The notes: generated by a model not told the origin, from the sequence alone. Positions 10,206-23,185 are shown, counted from the first letter of the stretch. The stretch: DNA of 64,000 bases from Cepaea nemoralis (GCA_014155875.1 JACEFZ010011112.1:145001-209000); one strand, 5' to 3'. Translations and numbers: made by a program.

Positions 10206-12419
10206 TGTCACCGACCGTTAGGGTGTTTCTATTGAAATAGACATAAATCCCTATCCAAGAGTTTGCCGACAGTCTCTAGAAATTATGGCTCGTTATAAGA
10301 ATGTCTAAAGGGATGGTCCCGATAGAAGAGACTGGGATTCACTTGGTAGACAAAGGCAGAAGGTGAAGAACACTCGTGTATGTAGGAAGACCTAACACGA
10401 ATGTCTAGTTTATCTGTCGGTGATCCTTCGTCATTTGATGAAGCCCCCTGTTTTAAATACTTTCACGCACTCACGCACACGCCTTGCGTTCAAATGATCA
10501 CGAGGGGAGTACGTTGGTACAAGTATAAAACAATAATACTCTTTAATAGTAAAAGAGATAATGAAAATTGTCGTTCAAGTGGTGAACTATGACAGTTACA
10601 ATTATGTTACAGGTACAAATAAACAGTTTTCTGATGCTTAGCTAGATAGCATATCATCATTCACACCATCCAGACAGTGACACACTCAGAACACATGTAG
10701 ACACAGAGTCACCTGAGATAATCTGATCTCGTTTAGGAATAGTGCTGGCTTTCGTTTGGATTATGTCTTGGAGTCGACCCTGGCATTCGACAGGTGTACG
10801 ATGCTCCTCCGGATTCCAGGTTCCGTCTCCACTAGTTTGTGGCTCAAAGTTTCGGTAACCGGACCAGTTAGGTGTCAGCAGTATCAGCAGCGAGGCTCCT
10901 TAAATCAAACAAACAGTTGCAGACTCCTTAGTGTCTTGACAATAGCAATGTGTCTGAGTGTTGGTGTTGTGTGTCTGTTGTGTATGTGTCAGATGCAGAA
11001 TAGGAACAGAACATAATTCCTCTCTGCTATTCTGTATCAAAAGCAAGGGCCAATAGCTCCTATTAGCTTGGCTATACATTGTATGACATGGTGATACAAA
11101 GTGACAAAGGGTCCAGAAGTGGACCACATGGTCCATTGGGGTAAAACCAGTAGACAAATCTTTGTTTGAAAAAGGCATTACAAAATGTACATGGTTGTAA
11201 AACTTGAAGTGACTCTTATGTAAGAATTACTGGTGCATTCCTTAACACCATGGTGAGGAAGTCCTGGGCAGCCAGGATGTTTCCCTAGATAGCTAAGGGA
11301 AGGCCAACAATAATTCAACCTAATCCCACATCAATCATTAGGCATAAAGCAATCAAGTGTCGCCACGAAGTCATGAGGTATACCCCACATAATATACGAG
11401 CTAAAAGATAAGAAGGCCAGCAGGCAAGCAAGAGGGCTGAGATATTCCAGGCATTGGGCTTTAGGATGTCTCAGTTATCCCTTGTTGAGTTATTTACTCC
11501 CCAAATTCTGATTCCTCACCACATAGTATTTGCTTTGAACTTATGACCGTCAGTGTCGTGTAGTTCGGCATGGCGGTGAATCAGGGGTAAGCAAATTTAT
11601 GTTTGAATATAAATCGCCTAGTAATATTGCTGGCATGTGAGAATCATGTTCCACATGTCTCTTCTACTTCTGCCCACATGGCAAAATCATGTTATCATAT
11701 TTTCAACAAAATATACACGTAAATACATTCACAAAATGCATATGAAAATAATCAGTAAGGTTTATACATTATATCTATATATTTTTATCTATAAATATAT
11801 CTAGGCCTCACATGTTTTCTCTCAATGTCTCCCCTTTCAAATACCACGTGTCATAAATATACATGGTCGGGAAAGTTTGTGTTTTCCCAATATCAGAATA
11901 TAAATGTGTACACACTTCTTACTATAATCATAATTATTATGTTACTACACTCACCCCCAGTCTTATTGCAGCAATTAAGATCTGTTTTGGTATAATCTAC
12001 CAAGGATGCAATTGGATATGGCAGCTCACTTGATGTAAGGTCTGCCTAGCACAGCAGCTATGGTCATTGTGAACCGGACGGAAGTTGTTAGTCACAATTT
12101 CCGGTGCCGCAGTACTAATAGCATATCGCCGTATTCCCGTTGCTAGGGAGTGACGGACCTATGTCCCCAGTCCGTAGACTTGGTATTAATAAGGGTTGAA
12201 GACAGGGGATTTCCCTTGTGACATCATTTGAATAGATGACGTGAAACTACACGCTGTCCCCAATGCACTGTGTAGTTTTAGTGCAGAAAATGTCTGCGTA
12301 GTCATTCTGACGTCATTATTAATAATTTAGCTGATGTACTGAATCCATAATGTAAATAGTAATTCAGCTAACGTAATATTGGTGGTATTCACATAGTGAT
12401 CTAGACTCATCCCGTCACA
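10206..12419 (-). repeat. 3' LTR (left copy)
   Basis: 2214 bp, unusually long for this class. It differs from the right copy by about twenty substitutions, a short indel near 10620 and a cluster at 12072-12081. Open frames of 63-92 codons recur in both LTRs at matching places but have no recognised domain and differ only at scattered bases, so they are not called as genes. Confidence 0.95.
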
Positions 12420-12445
12420 TATGCCGCCCCTAGAGAAAAGTACGG
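12420..12445 (-). promoter_or_regulatory. Possible polypurine tract
   Basis: On minus, just before the 3' LTR, the sequence is CTAGGGGCGGCATA. It is only partly purine-rich, so it is a weak match to the plus-strand priming tract expected here. Confidence 0.35.
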
Positions 12446-12501
12446 CTCAGCGAACTTTTAGGGTGGATGAGCCTAGATCGACTATGGATTCTCACCATTG
12501 A

Positions 12502-12978
12502 TTATAGTTGAACCAAGTGTTCCCCTCTAGCGAAGGATCTATTAGATTTCTTTCGACTCCGGGGCTGACTGGGTACTTTGGTATGACCTGGAATTTCTCT
12601 AGATACGTTGAGTGAGGATCCCGTCAGAGGTGGGTATGGAAAGCTAAGAGGTTCTTCCCTCCTCCCTACTTTCTGAACAACATTTAGAGCTACCAGATGT
12701 ACTGGTCGTTCTTTTGCTCTGTCATAATATTTGCGGAGCAATTTAATGTGGTAGATTTTCATCTTACCTTTCATGAAGATTTTATATTTGGTGTTGGACA
12801 CTTTCTCCATTATGGGGAATGGTCCTTGCCACTCAGTCTCCTTATTAGTCCCACTAGATCTTAAGAGTAACACTTTGTCCCCTACCGCTAGCGAACGTTT
12901 AGAGGAAGAAAATTTTCCCTCTCTGGGGAGTCTTCCTAGCACTAGGAAGTTGGTTACAGCCAGGTGTTAGAGTTGGGA
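12502..12978 (-). pseudogene. Integrase C-terminal remnant
   Basis: Open frame 12942-12502 (146 codons). VGDKVLLLRSSG, EWQGPFPIMEKV and KIYHIKLLRKYYDR form the SH3-like/GPY-F-type C-terminal module found in Ty3/gypsy integrases, which binds DNA. The HHCC and DDE domains that should precede it are absent. The following ~70 residues are basic and unassigned. No plausible start codon is needed, because it would have been part of pol. Confidence 0.85.
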
Positions 12979-13749
12979 CTATGGGTCAGTGCACTGCCCT
13001 ACTATCATGGGAGTGGATGGTTCCCCTAAATAAACATATTTACTTCCCAGTATTATGTCATAGATAGGATCAGTCATCACTGCTGCCGATATAGTTCCCT
13101 TTACAAATCTAGAGTTAACTAACACTTGGGCTATTGGTAACGTTAGGGTAGGCGAACTTCTTGTCGCACCCATAACTTCAACCATGTTTTGCGTCAACTG
13201 ACCAGGTTTTACTAAGTGTGATGCTATTATGGCATCATACGTTAAACCCGTATCATGCAGACACTCGACCAACTGTCCATTGACATTGATCTTCTCTACC
13301 ACTCGATGTCCTCTCATTTCGGGAGGCGGTGGTAGTGTAGTGGTTTTCTTCCCTACCGAGAAGCAAGCCGCAATCTGGGGTTTTGTTCTGCGCTTGCAGT
13401 CTGCCGTACTGTGGGAATTATTATGACAATTCGTGCAGTATGGTTTTCTAGCCCCAGATGTGGTTTGTTTTTTATTATGCTTCTGCTGGGGTTGCCTCTG
13501 GTCTGCTGGTATATTGCTAAGGGTTTGTCCCTGATTGGTTGGAGGTGGGTTCTGTTGAGGTTGGGGAGGTTGCGTTGGGACCGAGTCCCCATGGGCAGTC
13601 AGATATCTTTCAGCCAAGACTATCATTTCCTCCAGTGTTTGTGCCCCTTGTTCAACGATGAAAGTTTCCATCAGCTTCGACATACAGTTCCTCAGCTGCT
13701 CACATAAAACCATCTCCCGCAAGCCCGCATAGGAGTGTTCATACTCTCC
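12979..13749 (-). pseudogene. Gag C-terminus, CCHC zinc knuckle and aspartic protease
   Basis: In the same frame as the upstream gag part, separated from it only by one TAG (13758-13756). Its apparent start is a TTG, so it is a continuation. The end of the capsid-like domain (residues ~1-55) is followed by a Pro/Gln-rich linker, then the knuckle CTNCHNNSHSTADC (C-X2-C-X4-H-X4-C, about 13437-13396), which binds RNA. Then comes a retropepsin-like stretch with LHDTG (active DTG at about 13254-13246) and IILGSKY near its end. The frame stops at 12979-12981, exactly where RT should begin. Confidence 0.9.
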
Positions 13750-13755
13750 CAATGT

Positions 13756-14436
13756 CTACCATTTACAGAGATAACTCTGCAGACGAGCGGACAATTGTGA
13801 GAATGACTCACCCTTCAGACGTTTTGCGGTTCGGAATTTCCGCTGATAAGCAGCTGAGGTTAACTCATATCTCTTCAATAAAGCCGATTTCAAACTTTCA
13901 TAAGAATGTTCATGGCCTGGAGGTAGTCCCTGAAAGACTACATACGCTTGTCCCCTCAGTGCCTGAGAAAGCTTCAAGTTCCAGTGTTCCCTAGCCAACC
14001 CAAATGACTCAGCTAATTTCTCGAATTTCTGAAGGTAACTATCCAATTGTTCCTGATTTTCCTCGAACGGCATCAAAGGAAAACTCATAGGACCCACATG
14101 AGAAGTCGAATGTAGCTGGGTTTCAATGCTGGGTGCCGGAGAGCTGGCGTTAGAACAGGTTGCTGATAGAGCTTGGTTTTCTAGCTCTTTCATCCTAAAC
14201 TCATGCTGTCGGATTTTTTCGTTTTCCTGTAACTGCCTAAGTTCTTTCTCAGCCTCGATTTTCTTAAGCTCTGTCTCTGCTTCCAGTTTCTTAAGCTCGA
14301 GTTCATGCCTACGTATTTTATCTTCCCTGTCTTCTTTCCTTACCTCCCTCTCCATATCATGGACATATTTGGCTGCTTCGGGCTCCGATAACCCCATAGC
14401 TACCGCTGCTGCGTGCAAATCTGCTGATGAACTCAT
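13756..14436 (-). pseudogene. Gag N-terminal part
   Basis: ATG at 14436-14434, 226 codons to an in-frame TAG. Residues ~30-95 are a highly charged coiled coil (KLEAETELKKIEAEKELRQL). Residues ~120-226 resemble a capsid/SCAN-like Gag domain (FEKLAESFGL, LKSALLKRYELT). The TAG interrupts this domain, and the frame goes on directly as LGEYEHSYAGLREMV. The mutation disables full-length Gag unless the codon is read through, for which there is no evidence. Confidence 0.85.
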
Positions 14437-14732
14437 GACTGAGTTTTGACTGAGAGGGTGAGTGATAAGTGCACTACAGTTTCTATATCAATATTATACT
14501 ACTTCCCAATTCAAGTTATACTAATACAATTGCAATAATTTACAAATCTTATTAGTACATACACAAAAATGGTTAGTACAAACAATGCTACAAAACACAC
14601 TTTCACTCTTTCAATCGAATGGAAACAACTAATTACAGTTTCCTAAACTACTCTACCCTTTACTGAGATGAGAAAAAAAATGTTGTACCAAGTAACATAA
14701 TTTATTAGAAATATTGTTTCTAATTAGCTGGG

Positions 14733-14756
14733 TAGATCCCGGACCGAGACCACAGT
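14733..14756 (-). promoter_or_regulatory. Candidate tRNA primer-binding site
   Basis: On minus, four bases after the 5' LTR ends (..GGTGACA), comes TGGTCTCGGTCCGGGATC. It starts with TGG, complementary to a tRNA CCA end, and its complement contains GATCCCGG as in a T-arm. The tRNA was not identified. Confidence 0.55.
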
Positions 14757-16966
14757 TGTCACCGACCGTTAGGGTGTTTCTATTGAAATAGACATAAATC
14801 CCTATCCAAGAGTTTGCCGACAGTCTCTAGAAATTATGGCTCGTTATAAGAATGTCTAAAGGGATGGTCCCGATAGAAGAGACTGGGATTCACTTGGTAG
14901 ACAAAGGCAGAAGGTGAAGAACACTCGTGTATGTAGGAAGACCTAACACGAATGTCTAGTTTATCTGTCGGTGATCCTTCGTCATTTGATGAAGCCCCCT
15001 GTTTTAAATACTTTCACGCACTCACGCACACGCCTTGCGCTCAAATGATCACGAGGGGAGTACGTTGGTACAAGTATAAAACAATAATACTCTTTAATAG
15101 GAAAAGAGATAATGAAAAATGTCGTTCAAGTGGTGAACTGTGACAGTTACATTTATGTTACAGGTACAAAAAGTTTTCTGATGCTTAGCTAGATAGCATA
15201 TCATCATTCACACCATCCAGACAGTGACACACTCAGAACACATGTAGACACAGAGTCACCTGAGATAATCTGATCTCGTTTAGGAATAGTGCTGGCTTTC
15301 GTTTGGATTATGTCTTGGAGTCGACCCTGGCATTCGACAGGTGTACGATGCTCCTCCGGATTCCAGGTTCCGTCTCCACTAGTTTGTGGCTCAAAGTTTC
15401 GGTAACTGGACCAGTTAGATGTCAGCAGTATCAGCAGCGAGGCTCCTTAAATCAAACAAACAGTTGCAGACTCCTTAGTGTCTTGACAATAGCAATGTGT
15501 CTGAGTGTTGGTGTTGTGTGTCTGTTGTGTATGTGTCCGATGCAGAATAGGAACAGAACATAATTCCTCTCTGCTATTCTGTATCAAAAGCAAGGGCCAA
15601 TAGCTCCTATTAGCTTGGCTATACATTGTATGACATGGTGATACAAAGTGATAAAGGGTCCAGAAGTGGACCACATGGTCCATTGGGGTAAAACCAGTAG
15701 ACAAATCTTTGTTTGAAAAAGGCATTACAAAATGTACATGGTTGTAAAACTTGAAGTGACTCTTATGTAAGAATTACTGGTGCATTCCTTAACACCATGG
15801 TGAGGAAGTCCTGGGCAGCCAGGATGTTTCCCTAGATAGCTAAGGGAAGGCCAACAATAATTCAACCTAATCCCACATCAATCATTAGGCATAAAGCAAT
15901 CAAGTGTCGCCACGAAGTCATGAGGTATACCCCACATAATATACGAGCTAAAAGATAAGAAGGCCAACAGGCAAGCAAGAGGGCTGAGATATTCCAGGCA
16001 TTGGGCTTTAGGATGTCTCAGTTATCCCTTGTTGAGTTATTTACTCCCCAAATTCTGATTCCTCACCACATAGTATTTGCTTTGGACTTATGACCGTCAG
16101 TGTCGTGTAGTTCGGCATGGCGGTGAATCAGGGGTAAGCAAATTTATGTTTGAATATAAATCGCCCAGTAATATTGCTGGCATGTGAGAATCATGTTCCA
16201 CATGTCTCTTCTACTTCTGCCCACATGGCAAAATCATGTTATCATATTTTCAACAAAATATACACGTAAATACATTCACAAAATGCATATGAAAATAATC
16301 AGTAAGGTTTATACATTATATCTATATATTTTTATCTATAAATATATCTAGGCCTCACATGTTTTCTCTCAGTGTCTCCTCTTTCAAATACTATGTGTCA
16401 TAAATATACATGGTCGGGAAAGTTTGTGTTTTCCCAATATCAGAATATAAATGTGTACACATTTCTTACTATAATCATAATTATTATGTTACTACACTCA
16501 CCCCCAGTCTTATTGCAGCAATTAAGATCTGTTTTGGTATAATCTACCAAGGATGCAATTGGATATGGCAGCTCACTTGATGTAAGGTCTGCCTAGCACA
16601 GCAGCTATGGTCAGAGAGACCCGGACGGAAGTTGTTAGTCACAATTTCCGGTGCCGCAGTACTAATAGCATATCGCCGTATTCCCGTTGCTAGGGAGTGA
16701 CGGACCTATGTCCCCAGTCCGTAGACTTGGTATTAATAAGGGTTGAAGACAGGGGATTTCCCTTGTGACATCATTTGAATAGATGACGTGAAACTACACG
16801 CTGTCCCCAATGCACTGTGTAGTTTTAGTGCAGAAAATGTCTGCGTAGTCATTCTGACGTCATTATTAATAATTTATCTGATGTACTGAATCCATAATGT
16901 AAATAGTAATTCAGCTAACGTAATATTGGTGGTATTCACATAGTGATCTAGACTCATCCCGTCACA
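14757..16966 (-). repeat. 5' LTR (right copy)
   Basis: 2210 bp, with TG..CA ends and near-identity to the left LTR. In element orientation it should contain promoter and polyadenylation signals. I could not place TATA, cap or poly-A sites with confidence. Confidence 0.95.
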
Positions 16967-16971
16967 AATAT

Positions 16972-18290
16972 TCCTAGTTGTTTCTATAGAGAGAGACTAT
17001 AGTATCTATTGTTGATGTATGTCGGCGGACATCGATCCAGTCTGTGATTTCATAGTCTCCATCTACAACAGGAATAACTATATGGTATTCTATTAAACAT
17101 AGCTAACTTAGATTATTCTTAGGAATAGAGTGCAGTACTGTGCGGTGATAGAACGTATTATAAGAGCGTCGGCAACAGTAGCCTATCGCGTAGCTTGAAC
17201 TAGCTGGTGTGAGATATCATTTAACTCAGTGAGTTAAGGACAATGTAGTGGGATAATATTTAGAGAGATTGAGGATGGTTGGGGGGAGGGGAGTTGAGGG
17301 AATGTAAAATGGTAGGATCTTCCAGTAGAGCATCTGCTGGGTTTCTACCCGTTTCCTTTAGTCTTTCCTTGTCTTACCATGACTCAGACCGAAGTGATGA
17401 GCTCCTCGGCCTTATGACAGAGTTTGGTTCTCTGTTATTTTTTCTGAGTGCGGCCGGTGGCCTTCACTCACCTAGTTAAGGTCAGAATCGGGTTGCTCTC
17501 ACCAGGTGTGTTCTCTATTCAACAGGTTCCACTCGATTGTTCCACGTTATTCTACCAAGAAGCTAGCAACAAAGTCATAGAGAGTGATGGCTCGAGTATT
17601 GAAGGCAGAGTTTACTGAGAGGCTTTTGCACTGGGTCCATAACCCAGATGGTCTGCAGGAACCTGGCCTCTGCTGAGCAGGAATGATGATTATAAATGTG
17701 TTTTTTAGGTGATAGTTTACATCACAGTAAATTCAGGACACTGTAAATAACACCTGTACCAGGAACACTAGTAAATATAACTACCTGGAACAGTAACATT
17801 GTGTGTTAACATTGGGAAAATCTTACAAAAAGTGACATACGAACATTTAGGTTTTCCAAAGTGACATTAACAATATCTGTAGGATTCTCTGATCACAGAA
17901 CATTTAATGAACAGAGTAGTTACACTGTGTGTGCTAGATAGATGATCAATATTGGACTGTTTCCACTATTGAAGACCAAGCATCCGGAGTGTTCACGAGC
18001 TATCTGAAGAAGTCGACATTGGCCTGAGAGACACATCACTTGGGTGAGGTTTTCTGTCCCTGATATGATGTTGTGGGGTGGCCAGTACGATGATGAAGCA
18101 GACTCTGCTCCTTGGCTGTTCGGTCTGATTCTGCATACACACTAGATTATACGACAGACATTCTACTCATACACTTTGCACATACACGACACTTTTCTCT
18201 ATTAAACTAAATTGTTGTTTTGTTAGAGCCAGTGTTGTTTAGTGTGTTTTTGGGAAAAGAATGAGGGGGGGGGGGGGCTTGAGACAATAG
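16972..18290. other. Unclassified sequence right of the LTR element
   Basis: No coding or repeat family recognised. It has short inverted motifs such as ATAGTTATTCC/GGAATAACTAT-like stretches near 17000-17080, but no convincing element ends. Confidence 0.4.
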
Positions 18291-18291
18291 T

Positions 18292-18354
<63 letters not shown>

Positions 18355-18355
18355 A
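18268..18355. repeat. G-run and (GA)n microsatellite
   Basis: Eleven G, then a ~50-bp perfect AG run (18296-18345), then a second G-run. Confidence 0.95.
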
Positions 18356-18489
18356 TCCAGGGACCGACGGAGTTTTGTAGACAGATTCCCCTCACCCCAG
18401 GGACGAAATACCATATAAAATAAAATACGACACCCCCAATGTTGGTTCCTTCCATATCTTCTATATTTGTGAACATATTTTCACTGTAC

Positions 18490-18720
18490 AGTTAAAAAAA
18501 AAGGTCTGGAGACATTACACATCCCTGCCTCACACCTCTCGTAATAGGCTGATATTGACCTACTTCGTTATCAATTCTTATGGCAGCTTGTTGTTTCCAA
18601 TACTAAACCATCAGCCATAAGATTTTCAAATATAAATGACTGGCACCTGGCCGTCTTGATAGACGATAGTTTGTAAAATGGAGTTAAACCCCTCCACAAC
18701 ACAACGCCTGGCCTGAAGTT
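18490..18720 (-). pseudogene. LINE RT relic E
   Basis: Minus translation gives KTARCQSFIFENLMADGLVL, then EVGQYQPIT and RGVRQGCVMSPDLF, the RT palm motif B region of a non-LTR element. The tract is short, has an in-frame stop and ends at the T-run near 18495. Confidence 0.65.
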
Positions 18721-18745
18721 AGAGACCATGTGTTGCCCATGCAAC

Positions 18746-18746
<1 letters not shown>

Positions 18747-18805
<59 letters not shown>
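18747..18805. repeat. (TC)n microsatellite
   Basis: Perfect dinucleotide run of about 58 bp. 18806-19510 shows no recognisable element. Confidence 0.95.
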
Positions 18806-18806
<1 letters not shown>

Positions 18807-19509
18807 CCTGCCTAGTTTACTTCAGAGGAAAGAAGTAACCACCAATACGTCTGAAACAACGCAAGCTGCAGAAGCTGCCGGATCAGTAAATCAATGCTCT
18901 AATTGTCCTCCTGTTGGAGCGTCCTTCCTAGACTAGTTGCCGACCAAGACTTATGGTCCAAATAGAAATATTGTCTTTTTAGTTGTAGTTGTACTATTTT
19001 GTTTTCTTTTCTCCAATGTGATGAGCACTTTAACTGATCCACCCAAAAGGGCATTCATCAGAAAATAAAAACATATGTCAAATAACTGAACTGAATGGGA
19101 ATTATGGACAGAAATGTAAATGTAATTAATATACAATAGCTGTCTGGGTTACTGACATACATAAAGAGAGCAAGAATCACAAACTCATTTCTTGACGAAC
19201 GTGCTGTAAGAGGCGCGGCTGTGGATGGATGGCAAAAGTGTTGGTTATAAAATCTCAGCTGCAAAATACAACCAATAGTGGTGTCTTCGTAAAAATAAAA
19301 ATAAATAAGTCAGCCAGCCAGATGAAAGCATGTTCTAGAAGAATAATTACGCAATACGGATTAAATACACTTAGAGAATAATACAATTTTTTCAAGAGAA
19401 TACATAAAATGAAAAGGGGAAAAAAAGACGCAATTAAGGGTATGTGGGCTTGATAGGATATATTCGTAGTATGGGCATATCCTCTATCGGGGAAGGAGAT
19501 GGATAAGTA

Positions 19510-19956
<447 letters not shown>

Positions 19957-19958
<2 letters not shown>

Positions 19959-21235
19959 CATCATCATCATCATTATCATCTTCCACTTCTGCCGTCAAGC
20001 GTCGTGGGGAGGAATAATTTGCGCTCCAGCGCCCGGTGGGCGGCACTGGATAGTGTCATTCCGTGTGATTGTACAATGTCTTTTATGTCGTCAATCCATT
20101 TTCTTCTTGTCGTCCTCTTGGTCTCGTCGCAGATGATCTTTGATGTAAGGCCAGTGATGGTAGTTGCTGGTGTTGCATTCTAACGACATCGCCAAACCAC
20201 TTGATCTTCTGTCTTTCAGTAAATGTGGCACAAGGTGTTGATCCCACTGTCTGTCTGATAACAGCATTTCTTAATCGGCCTCGGATTGTTAAGTTAGCAG
20301 CTCTCCTCAGGCATCTCATCTTGCAGGTGTTGATTTTGCGAGAGTGTGATTTGGATAGAGTCCAAGTTTGAGATTAATAGCATAGGGTTGGTGTTAATAT
20401 GCTGTTTATTATCTGTCCTTTTGCGGACATGGGTATATTTGGATGTTTCAGGAAAGGCGATAGTTGATATGTAAGTGCACTAGCTTTTTGACATCTTGAT
20501 TTCGATTTCTCTGTCCAATATGCCATTTTCTGTGAACATACTTCCAATATATTTGAATTCTTTAACTTGTTTCAGAGGTGTGTTATTTATCTGTATACTT
20601 AGTGTGCCCGGCGTTCTGCTAACTTGCATTATTACTTCGGTTTGGGCTGTATTTATACTCATATTGAATCTGCTGCAGGTTGAACTCAGATTATTAATAT
20701 GATTTTGTAGTCTGCCCTCATCGCTGTAAAACAGGCACTGATCGTCTGCAAATAGAAGTTCATTTATTTCCTGTAGATCAGTTGTTTCATCTGGAGTAAA
20801 GAGTTCTAAATTTTCTGAATCTGTTCTGTCAAGACTTGCTTCTTTGGATATTCTGTCCATGTAGATATTAAATAGCAGAGGAGATAGCACACATCCCTGT
20901 CTCACTCCTGTATTGACTGTGAACATGTCTGATATTCCTTTTTGTGTTCTTACTGCACTTCGGCTTGAGTGGTACATGGCTATGATGTTTTCTAGCAATT
21001 GCCCTTGTATCCCATAGTATTTAAGGATGGTCCATAATTTGTAACTGTCTACTCTATCAAAAGCCTGTTCCTTATCTACAAACACAATATTCTATAGTTT
21101 TTTTCACATATTTGTCTAAGCGTAAATAGTGCATCAGTGCAACTTCTACATTTCCGAAAACCGAATTGTACTTAATTGTTGTTCAACTATGGGTCTAGCT
21201 CTTTGTTCCAATAGTTTTGCGTACATTTTCCCTAT
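19957..21235 (-). pseudogene. LINE relic F: RT palm and C-terminus
   Basis: Best-preserved LINE coding here. On minus, 21085-20480 is a 201-codon open frame with AFDRVDSYKLW, GVRQGCVLSPLLFNIYMD and the catalytic FADD in LLFADDQCLF, followed by the INNTPLKQVKEFKYIGSMFT region. Sequence 21235-21110 adds fragments of the fingers in other frames. The C-terminal module follows at 20319-20083 (MRCLRRAANLTI, PCATFTERQKIKWFGDVV, SATRPRGRQ). The 3' end is a GAT repeat (19957-19980). It lacks the endonuclease and 5' half and is frameshifted between RT and C-terminus. Confidence 0.9.
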
Positions 21236-22118
21236 ATGGCTCAGGAGGGGGCAAAGCGTAAATACTTGAGCAAACAATAAAAAGAACAACATTCAGCAAA
21301 AGCACAAGTATGTGTATCAATAACTGTGATGATGCAAGTGTTTTGATCAACAGTTGAGATTAACATTTGTAGTAACAGACACGTCAGCAATGAAAGACTG
21401 GTATATGACGACACAATTAGCAGTAATGAGCACACATTCACAAGCACAATTAAAAACAAATATTCCATCTTGCAATACTAACAAGCTGTATGTTTCTTCG
21501 TTTTAATATTCAGTGCATCTTTCTTGTGCCCAGGTAATACAATAAATGGTTTTCTTCACACAACTATTCAGTGGGTTTATTTTTTTAAACCTTGATTTAT
21601 GTATCTCCTTAATTGTGCGCAGTTCTTTCGCTTTTATTTACCTCTACTTTGTGTTATTCATAACTATCCCCCATTCACTGAGCTTATTTTCTCTCGGGGT
21701 TGAAGTTCATATCTTGGTATTGCCGCCCTAAAATTATTTCAAAATGATGCCCTGTCATTTCCTTGCTCTCCTATGCTTCTCAGGCTAAAAATGCGTGTCC
21801 TTTGTCAGATGTTACACAAATCAAGCGCGCAAGCAGGACGGGTTGTTCATAATGTTAAGGTCACCTCGACTAGGATTCATCCATCAGTGGTCCTGTGTGT
21901 ATCCAGGAATAGCCAGCTGCTGACAAAATGATTGCTGCATTCATTGTTAAAGCCACAGTTAAGTGACGTCGCTATGTTTGACATGGATTGTGTGCCCTCT
22001 TTGTCAAGTATTGTCATATTTTCCCGGTATTGCAACACAATAGACCAGTAGGTCAAAGGTTATCTTGAGGTAATTATTGGAATGACCACAATAAGAAACA
22101 AACGTTTGTTGCATTCCT
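21236..22118. other. Unclassified spacer
   Basis: AT-rich; only short non-conserved open frames. No element ends seen. Confidence 0.45.
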
Positions 22119-22285
22119 TTTTTTACACGACGTTGTAGTCAATCCCAGCATGTATCGGTTGTTTGTGATTTACTCAGCAATTTATACACTTATTAAATAT
22201 AAAATTAACTTATTAAATATACAGTTCAATATATTGCCATTTCTTTCTGAACTGCCGACTCTCATAGCTTCGAAATCAACGTAGA
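22119..22285 (-). mobile_element. SINE-I copy 5, degraded
   Basis: On plus, ACGTTGTAGTCAATCCCAGCAT, GCAATTTATAC and later GCCATTTCTTTCTGAACTGCC follow the SINE-I order in reverse, with an AT-rich insertion at 22195-22235. The terminal hairpin is lost. Confidence 0.55.
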
Positions 22286-22289
22286 CCGA

Positions 22290-22690
22290 CCGGCAAGACC
22301 TTTCGACATAGTAATTCTATAGACGAATGTTGCAACAACTGATTATAGTGATGAACATAGTAATTCATACTAATTCTATAGACGAATGTTGCAACAACTG
22401 ATTATAGTGATGAACATAGTAATTCTATAGACGAATGTTGCAACAACTGATTATAGTGATGAACATAGTAATTCATACTAATTCTATAGACGAATGTTGC
22501 AACAACTGATTATAGTGATGAACATAGTAATTCTATAGACGAATGTTGCAACAACTGATTATAGTGATGAACATAGTAATTCTATAGACGAATGTTGCAA
22601 CAACTGATTATAGTGATGAACATAGTAATTCTATAGACGCATGCTAAAACAATTGATTATTATAGCGAAGAACATAGTAATTCTCGTGTG
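22290..22690. repeat. ~49-bp tandem repeat with a 61-bp variant unit
   Basis: AATTCTATAGACGAATGTTG and CAACAACTGATTATAGTGAT recur about seven times. Some units carry an extra AATTCATACT before AATTCTATAG, and long and short units partly alternate at the start. A pair of CGTGTGGGTAGTCCA motifs follows at 22685 and 22744. Confidence 0.85.
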
Positions 22691-23185
22691 GGTAGTCCAA
22701 GTGCCGTGTTAATTCCTGTCTTCGATATTGATTATCTTCTTCCCGTGTGGGTAGTCCATGTATCTGAGTTAATTGGTCTCTTGTAATACTTTCATATTGA
22801 ACGTCTTAACGTCCTTCCGTCTCTGAGCGATTTACATAGAAACCACACCACATCGCGTCGTTGCACATGTTCCTGGTGTTCTGTGTCCTTGATTCATAGA
22901 CATACAGAAGTTTCGGCAGTATCACCACCCCATTATGAAGCAGGTCCTTTACATAAATCTCGCTCTCAGCACGGTCCGCCGAAGAAACTCCTCCTTCTGC
23001 CATTCTCTCACCTCATGCACCCTCATGCCGCAGATGTCAACTATTTCCCGTGTCCATCTTCTTGCTAGTTGACCACTCTCTTCTTTCCGGAACGGTGCCT
23101 TCTATCGCTATTTCCAAGTCATTGCGGCGTTCATTATGTCCAAAGAAGTTTAGTTTATGGGCAGTTCATTTGTTTTAAATGTTTC
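22691..23185. other. Unclassified spacer
   Basis: Possible degraded LINE 3' sequence on minus (short basic stretches around 22800-23070), but no motif firm enough to call. Confidence 0.3.

Larger units (their letters stand above)
10201..16971 (-). mobile_element. Non-autonomous Ty3/gypsy-like LTR retrotransposon with 5-bp TSD
   Basis: Two LTRs (10206-12419, 14757-16966) begin TGTCACCG and end CCGTCACA on plus (TG..CA). The direct repeat AATAT flanks them (10201-10205, 16967-16971), so this is one insertion. The order on minus is 5' LTR (right), primer site, gag, zinc knuckle, protease, integrase C-terminus, 3' LTR (left). RT, RNase H and the integrase catalytic core are missing between about 12979 and 12942. 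LTRs differ by roughly 1% by eye, so the insertion is fairly recent. LTRs make up about 65% of its length. Confidence 0.95.

Noticed and set aside
12979..13752. Separate protease gene starting at 13752
   Set aside because: The start is a TTG in the same frame as gag, three bases after the TAG. It is the interrupted continuation of gag, not a new gene.
10401..15725. Matching 63-, 86- and 92-codon ORFs in both LTRs
   Set aside because: Duplication of the LTR explains the match. Start sites, composition and lack of domains give no support for coding.
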